NCBI RefSeq assembly: GCF_927312905.1 | Contig: NZ_CAKMHQ010000067.1 | Location: forward strand, 1-61,850 | Direction of reading: 5' to 3' | Length of the DNA stretch: 61,850 bases | DNA from: Candidatus Nitrotoga sp. 1052 | GTDB lineage: Bacteria > Pseudomonadota > Gammaproteobacteria > Burkholderiales > Gallionellaceae | Notes under the pieces: generated by a model | What the model saw: the letters and a program-made list of their open reading frames with translations, nothing else | Database searches by the model: none | What the model was told of the DNA's origin: nothing | Shown here: positions 57,962 to 61,850 of the stretch, in pieces | How positions within the stretch are numbered: the first letter of the stretch is position 1 | Layout: every line of letters begins with the position of its first letter | Made by a program: the position numbers and the translations under genes

Positions 57962-58008
57962 GGATAAAGTGTATCTTGTTATGATACATCATGGCAAATA
58001 AAAATCAA

Positions 58009-58037
58009 GGGCACCTCTAAAAATTCAGAGTTCGCCC
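58009..58037. repeat. imperfect hairpin, possible insertion-sequence end
   Basis: GGGC-A-CCTCT (from 58009) pairs with AGAG-TTC-GCCC (to 58037). GGGCACCTCTAAAAA looks like the terminal repeat of some insertion sequences, so this may be a solo end or a small non-autonomous element. No partner end is found nearby. Confidence 0.3.
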
Positions 58038-58066
58038 AAATGCAAGTCACGGGAAAAATTTCGCAA

Positions 58067-58101
58067 CTCAGTTGGGCTGAATGAAATGAAGCCCAACTGA
58101 G
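58067..58101. repeat. 12-bp hairpin, family member 2
   Basis: CTCAGTTGGGCT (58067-58078) and its exact inverse (58090-58101) enclose an 11-nt loop containing AATGAAATG. From the TTGGGCT side to the AGCCCAA side it agrees with the copy at 55470 except at one base. The outer part of the stem differs but stays paired, as if by compensation. Confidence 0.85.
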
Positions 58102-58251
58102 CTGAGAAAGTCAAAAACAAAACTACCAATCGAGGCCCCCCTATTGAAATGCATCATTTTCCTCCTCGGGTAACGTGGTAGTGGGCATCGAAAAACTCGA
58201 TTCAGATAGAGCGAGACATGATAAGAGAAATAGAGCTAATATTTTGCTACA

Positions 58252-58514
58252 TTGCTAGACCCCACCCATTCCTGGCAGACAAAAAATCCAGAGCAGCTAC
58301 GGGAAGTTTCAAAGGCCCAGCGAAGGTCGGTCGCTTTGTCGCTGGATAAGTACCGGGTGCGCCACCCGGATAGAGATCAGGCGATAGCTCAGGCTTACCT
58401 ATCCGGCGCTTATACGATGGAGTGGCAGAGATCGGGCGCCATTTCGGGGTACACTACATGACGGTAAGTCGCGCAGTGCGGAAGTTTGAAGAAGACCGAA
58501 AAAAAATGTTGTAA
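58252..58514 (+). pseudogene. frameshifted tail of a REP-type (RAYT-like) transposase
   Basis: The first frame reads ...LREVSKAQRRSVALSLDKY, RDQAIAQAYLSGAYTME; after five extra bases (TGGCA) the family sequence resumes in another frame as EIGRHFGVHYMTVSRAVRKF and a stop at 58512. This is the C-terminal helix-turn-helix tail of Y1 transposases associated with REP elements. The catalytic part is absent. Confidence 0.65.
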
Positions 58515-58622
58515 TGTTAGAACTGACCCCGTGCTTTCCTTACCGGTATAGGCAGCATTGCTGGCTTATGAGAATGTTTTCTATATTAGGCCACCCCGTT
58601 CATAAGACAAGGAGAGTTTCAT

Positions 58623-58928
58623 ATGGAAGCAATATCGATTCAAATAGTGCCTGCACAACCAGGTTTTTTCACTGTTATCGATTTTGGCGATAGCAAGGAG
58701 GTTGCTATTGGAGAACCAATCATTGCTTGGAGAATTGAGACACACAGCGTAGCAAAAAGCGATAATGTATTTTCCACGTGCATTCCCATCACCGTTGATG
58801 GAGATGCTGTTTCAAACTGTATTGGTGTGCAGAATCCTGACAATACTGTCACAGTCTTTGAAGATTCGACGTATCGTTCATTGATAGAACTTCAGGCCCA
58901 CCGCTATCCACATGAAGCTGCGGCCTAA
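58623..58928 (+). CDS. hypothetical cassette-type protein A
   Basis: The 101-residue protein has a strong ribosome site (AAGGAGAG) before its ATG and no recognised domain; it is rich in beta-type sequence (FFTVIDFGDSKEVAIGEPIIAW). Its TAA overlaps an attC R'' box (ACCTAAC), as in integron cassettes. A GTTAGAAC at 58516 may mark the left end of the cassette. Confidence 0.7.
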   Translation: MEAISIQIVPAQPGFFTVIDFGDSKEVAIGEPIIAWRIETHSVAKSDNVFSTCIPITVDGDAVSNCIGVQNPDNTVTVFEDSTYRSLIELQAHRYPHEAAA

Positions 58929-58965
58929 CCTAACGTTCGAGCGGGACTGCCGCGAAGCAGCACCA
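58928..58965 (+). other. truncated attC-like site 1
   Basis: ACCTAAC (58928-58934, R'' consensus RYYYAAC) is followed by GTTCGAGCGGGACTGC, the left arm of the attC hairpin, and a few bases of the return arm (GCAGC). The rest of the right arm and R' are lost. Confidence 0.6.
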
Positions 58966-59009
58966 AGACATGTCAGCACACTCCGATCCTTAGAAAAAGG
59001 GGAACCCCG

Positions 59010-59417
59010 ATGAGTACACGACACATTATCTGCCTCCTGATTTCCAGTACCGTTGCGGGCTCCGTTGCGAGCGCTGAAAACTGGGTCCCTATAGGTAAGA
59101 GCGCCGAAGGCTCTGTTTTCATAGTCAACTTTCAATGGGTCAAACCGGGTGCCACCGAGCAAAAGATCATGACCCTTATTAACGTCCCTGAGATTCGCAC
59201 AGACCCCAAGTCAGGTGTTCGTTACCTCTCTACCGTCAATTTCCAGATCGCTGACTGCAAGGGAAAGCGGATAGCGGACACATTGACCCTGGCCTACGCT
59301 GAAGCAAACATGAAGAGCCCCCCGGTCGGTCGAGTCGAGTTCGAGCCGCCATCGTGGGCACCAGCGACGCCCGGTTCAGTAAATAGAATGATTGTGGACG
59401 CCGTATGTCGCAAATAG
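59010..59417 (+). CDS. exported cassette-type protein B (surface-adhesin-E-like)
   Basis: The 135-residue protein has a signal peptide (cleavage after VASA near 23) and a mature domain with NWVPIGKSAEGSVF, a long beta region and the pair of cysteines in IADCKGKR and VDAVCRK. This resembles the small surface-adhesin protein E family. It lies between two attC-like sites. Confidence 0.68.
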   Translation: MSTRHIICLLISSTVAGSVASAENWVPIGKSAEGSVFIVNFQWVKPGATEQKIMTLINVPEIRTDPKSGVRYLSTVNFQIADCKGKRIADTLTLAYAEANMKSPPVGRVEFEPPSWAPATPGSVNRMIVDAVCRK

Positions 59418-59480
59418 CCTCTTCCTCAGAATGAGCGCAAGAAAAAAACAAAGGGGTCAAGTCTTGACACCGCAGTTGTC

Positions 59481-59543
59481 GTCAAACTCTGCATTCGAGC
59501 GGGACTGCGCAAAAGCGCGCAGCCCCTCAATTGAATGTTGAAT
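59481..59543 (+). other. attC site 2
   Basis: GTCAAAC (59481-59487) serves as R'' and GTTGAAT (59537-59543, matching GTTRRRY) as R'. Between them is a hairpin whose core (59498-59527) is identical over 30 nt to the attC at the left edge of the window (49-78, other strand). Single unpaired bases occur on one arm. Confidence 0.8.
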
Positions 59544-59563
59544 GGCAAGAGGTTGAACTGAGA

Positions 59564-60040
59564 ATGAACATCTCACGCACAGAGGCGCACGAATTCTTCG
59601 ACACTCATGTGGCACCCACCTACGAAGAATGGATCAAAGACCCCACTAGCATTCGCTTGGCCATGAGCGCGGCAATCGCGCTAAACCAAATGGCAGATCA
59701 TTTGTGGCACGCATACACGAACGTAGATCCAAGTCGGGTGTTCAATACAGTGAGCCCAAGCGCTTTCCGTGCAGAGCTAGGTCGCCGGCACGCCCACTTC
59801 GCTATCGTTCGTGATGTTGCGGAGGCACATAAGCACGTAAAACTTGATCGGAGCTCTCGCGTCCTTACTGGAGTTGAACAGACCGTGGTCGGCGCAACGG
59901 GTTGGGGCGAAGCGGACTTTGGTACTGGGCCTTACGGAGGTGGGCCATCCATCGTCGTGGAACTCGACGACGGAACCAAGCATCATTTTAGCCACCCCGC
60001 AAAGGAAATACTTCAGCTATGGTTGTCAATTCTCGTATAG
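59564..60040 (+). CDS. hypothetical cassette-type protein C
   Basis: ATG 59564 gives 158 residues; a TTG at 59531 also opens the frame but lies inside attC. It is largely helical at first (MSAAIALNQMADHLWHAY), with a Gly-rich stretch (FGTGPYGGGPSIVVELDDG). No family is recognised. An attC-like site follows its stop by 8 bp. Confidence 0.72.
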   Translation: MNISRTEAHEFFDTHVAPTYEEWIKDPTSIRLAMSAAIALNQMADHLWHAYTNVDPSRVFNTVSPSAFRAELGRRHAHFAIVRDVAEAHKHVKLDRSSRVLTGVEQTVVGATGWGEADFGTGPYGGGPSIVVELDDGTKHHFSHPAKEILQLWLSILV

Positions 60041-60047
60041 TATTGCC

Positions 60048-60108
60048 GTCCAACTTTGCGTTCAAGAGGGACGCCGCGCGGAGGCGCGTCGCCCCTTAAA
60101 AATGACAT
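60048..60108 (+). other. attC-like site 3, right end degenerate
   Basis: GTCCAAC (60048-60054) fits R''. A hairpin arm GTTCAAGAGGGACGCCGCG and a return arm with GCGTCGCCCCTTAA follow. R' is not recognisable; AATGAC stands in its place. Confidence 0.65.
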
Positions 60109-60116
60109 ATTTTTAT

Positions 60117-61259
60117 TCAGGTACGGTTGCTTCCCGCCACCATCTTGTATTCAAATAAACGGCATTCAATTGCGCCGTTGAACAGCAGAGTGCGACGTGA
60201 AACGGATAGGCGGATGAACTTCGGCATGCGTAAATCGGAAGTAAACAGATAGGCATTCCAGCCGCCGAATTTTTTCTTCAGCACGTCGCCCAGCTTTGGG
60301 TATAACTCTTGCAGCTCTTCCAAGTCACCCATGCGCTCGCCATAAGGCAGGTTCGCTACCAGCACGCCATGGTCGGCGGGTGCGGAAATCTCCAGCACGT
60401 TCGCTTGATTGAGCGTCACTGCTCCACGTAATCCTGCGTTTTCCAGATTGAGGTGTGCGGCTTTAAGTTCGTCGCCATATAAATCGCTGCCGAAAATCGG
60501 CAATGCGCTAACCGGCTTTTGTGCCGCTTGCGCTTGGCTGCGCATCTCGCTCCACGCGGCGGCGTCGAAATTTTTCAGTTTCTCGAAGGCAAAACTGCGG
60601 CTAATGCCGGGGGCGATGTTAAACGACATCAGTGCCGCTTCAATCAGGAAAGTGCCACTGCCGCACATCGGGTCAAGCAGCGGCACGCCGGGCTGCCAAC
60701 CTGTCAGCAGCAAAATGCCCGCAGCCAGATTCTCGCGCAGGGGTGCAACGTTGGTGTACTGGCGCACACCGCGTTTGAACAGCGCATCGCCGGAAGTATC
60801 GACATACAGCGTCATGCGGCTGGATTCAAGGAAGGCATGGATACGGATATCCGGCGTATGGGTATCCACGCTGGGACGGTCACCGGTGAGCGCGCGGAAT
60901 TTATCGCACACGGCATCCTTGATTTTCAGTGTGGCGAAATCCAGACTTTTCAAGGGGCATTTAATTGCCGTCATGTTGACGCGGATGGTGTGTGAGGTGT
61001 CGAACCAATCGTTCCACGGCAGCGCATAGGCGGTATCGAAAATGTCCTGCTCGTTGCGATAATGTGCTATCGCCACGCGCCACAGCACGCGACTGGCAAT
61101 GCGGCTGTGTAGATTGACACGGTAGCTCAATAAAAAGGGGCCGGTGAAATGCACGCCGCCATCGGTGGTACGCACCTCTTGCGCACCGAGCGCATTCAGT
61201 TCATTGGCCAGCATTGTTTCCAAGCCGCGCGGACAGGGTGAAAAAAAGGTTTCAAGCAT
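60117..61259 (-). CDS. THUMP-domain 23S rRNA (guanine-N2) methyltransferase, RlmL-like
   Basis: The 380-residue protein has an N-terminal ferredoxin-like/THUMP region (about 1-155), and a Rossmann methyltransferase domain with PLLDPMCGSGTFLIEAA (SAM motif) near 195-210, and the N6/N2 motif NLPYGERM. It corresponds to the stand-alone N-terminal enzyme of Escherichia coli RlmKL. hemJ is encoded 4 bp upstream. Confidence 0.92.
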   Translation of the reverse strand: MLETFFSPCPRGLETMLANELNALGAQEVRTTDGGVHFTGPFLLSYRVNLHSRIASRVLWRVAIAHYRNEQDIFDTAYALPWNDWFDTSHTIRVNMTAIKCPLKSLDFATLKIKDAVCDKFRALTGDRPSVDTHTPDIRIHAFLESSRMTLYVDTSGDALFKRGVRQYTNVAPLRENLAAGILLLTGWQPGVPLLDPMCGSGTFLIEAALMSFNIAPGISRSFAFEKLKNFDAAAWSEMRSQAQAAQKPVSALPIFGSDLYGDELKAAHLNLENAGLRGAVTLNQANVLEISAPADHGVLVANLPYGERMGDLEELQELYPKLGDVLKKKFGGWNAYLFTSDLRMPKFIRLSVSRRTLLFNGAIECRLFEYKMVAGSNRT

Positions 61260-61263
61260 ATAG

Positions 61264-61677
61264 TTATACAGGTTTGACGATTACAAGAATGATGATGGCA
61301 ATCATAAGCAGCACTGGAAATTCATTGAACCAGCGGTAGAATACATGGCTGCGCGTGTTGCGATCGGTTTTAAAGTCGTGCAGCAGCTTGCCGCAATAGA
61401 CGTGGTAGGCGATCAACAATAACACCAGCGTGAATTTGATGTGCATCCACCCGCCGGTTACACCATAACCAATCCACAGCCATAATCCAAAAATGGCAGT
61501 CAGCACGCCACCCGGCGTCATGATGCCGTAGAACAATTTGCGCTCCATGATTTTGAATCGTTCGATGCTGGTTTTATCCTTGCTCATGGCGTGATACACG
61601 AACAGTCGCGGCAGATAGAACAAGCCGGCGAACCAGGTAACCATAAAAATCACATGCAGTGCTTTAATCCATAACAT
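61264..61677 (-). CDS. hemJ: protoporphyrinogen oxidase HemJ
   Basis: The 137-residue membrane protein has four helices with conserved His (ALHVIFMVTWFAGLFYLPRLF near 6-26) and a Lys/His-rich loop (KTDRNTRSHVFYRWFNE). It oxidises protoporphyrinogen IX in heme synthesis. The gene is complete; the 170 bp upstream to the window edge show no gene. Confidence 0.93.
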   Translation of the reverse strand: MLWIKALHVIFMVTWFAGLFYLPRLFVYHAMSKDKTSIERFKIMERKLFYGIMTPGGVLTAIFGLWLWIGYGVTGGWMHIKFTLVLLLIAYHVYCGKLLHDFKTDRNTRSHVFYRWFNEFPVLLMIAIIILVIVKPV

Positions 61678-61850
61678 AATTTATTTATTTTAAGGGTGCG
61701 TGTATAAAGTCAAAACCCTAAGCGGGGCAACGAGCGCAAGGGGGTAAGCAGGCAAGCCGCAAAACGCGTGTTTTACAGATAAGCGATAAAATTTATGGTT
61801 CATCCGACTTTCCTATGGGTAGCCTGAACCGGATACAGATCAAGACCGCC

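Overview
The window looks like a chromosomal segment of a Gram-negative betaproteobacterium, most likely of the Nitrosomonadales/Gallionellaceae type. That placement is an inference from gene content and order (argS - SPOR protein - dsbA, mreBCD-mrdA-rodA beside gatCAB, thiL-pgpA, hemJ, an outer-membrane assembly theme) and moderate GC; no rRNA or other marker is present to fix the taxon. Most of the window is ordinary housekeeping DNA, with accessory DNA at both ends and in several internal scars.

Left edge (1-1500): an integron. A complete integron integrase gene reads rightwards; behind it, reading leftwards and off the window, lie an attI region and one complete gene cassette whose attC site (32-96) has R'' exactly complementary to the cassette's own R' at 398-405. 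Then come a lipoprotein hydrolase, thiL-pgpA, a secreted SNase-like nuclease, lpxH, two tandem cyclophilins (the second with a ruined signal peptide), a TPR protein, glnS, a universal stress protein, cysS, argS, a FtsN-like SPOR protein, dsbA, an SDR enzyme, a periplasmic ATP-dependent DNA ligase (LigE type), a small two-gene unit, and a DegP-type protease with a clear terminator.

20.1-25.2 kb: a polyprenyl-glycosyltransferase cluster (membrane glycosyltransferase, GT2, GtrA) whose gtrA is split by a complete 1688-bp IS1380-family element with a 4-bp target duplication (CTAG). Upstream of it lie a type III Mod methyltransferase scrap and an IS630 transposase relic. 25.2-34.2 kb: gatCAB (minus strand) divergent from mreB-mreC-mreD-mrdA-rodA (cell-wall elongation). 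34.4-40.3 kb: a three-gene RND efflux operon behind a possible Fur box. 40.8 kb: rlpA.

41.9-48.0 kb: a molybdate system: modE, a double-Mop molbindin, an outer-membrane porin of the alginate-export type, and modABC. Two sites resembling the ModE consensus, one of them inside a perfect 34-nt palindrome, precede the molbindin and the porin. A textbook terminator sits between those two genes and shows that the porin start must be later than the longest ORF suggests. I regard this porin-containing molybdate operon as the most interesting functional unit.

48.1-54.8 kb: ccmF-ccmG-ccmH-ccmI (cytochrome c maturation, without ccmABCDE nearby), xthA, pyrE and a DUF4124 protein. 54.8-60.1 kb is accessory: a membrane protein, a lipoprotein, a Xre-RES toxin-antitoxin pair, a HigBA-type pair, related 12-14 bp hairpins around them, a frameshifted REP-type transposase tail, and three gene cassettes with degenerate attC sites. 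One of these attC cores shares an identical 30-nt block with the attC at the left edge, 59 kb away. The window closes with an RlmL-like rRNA methyltransferase and hemJ.
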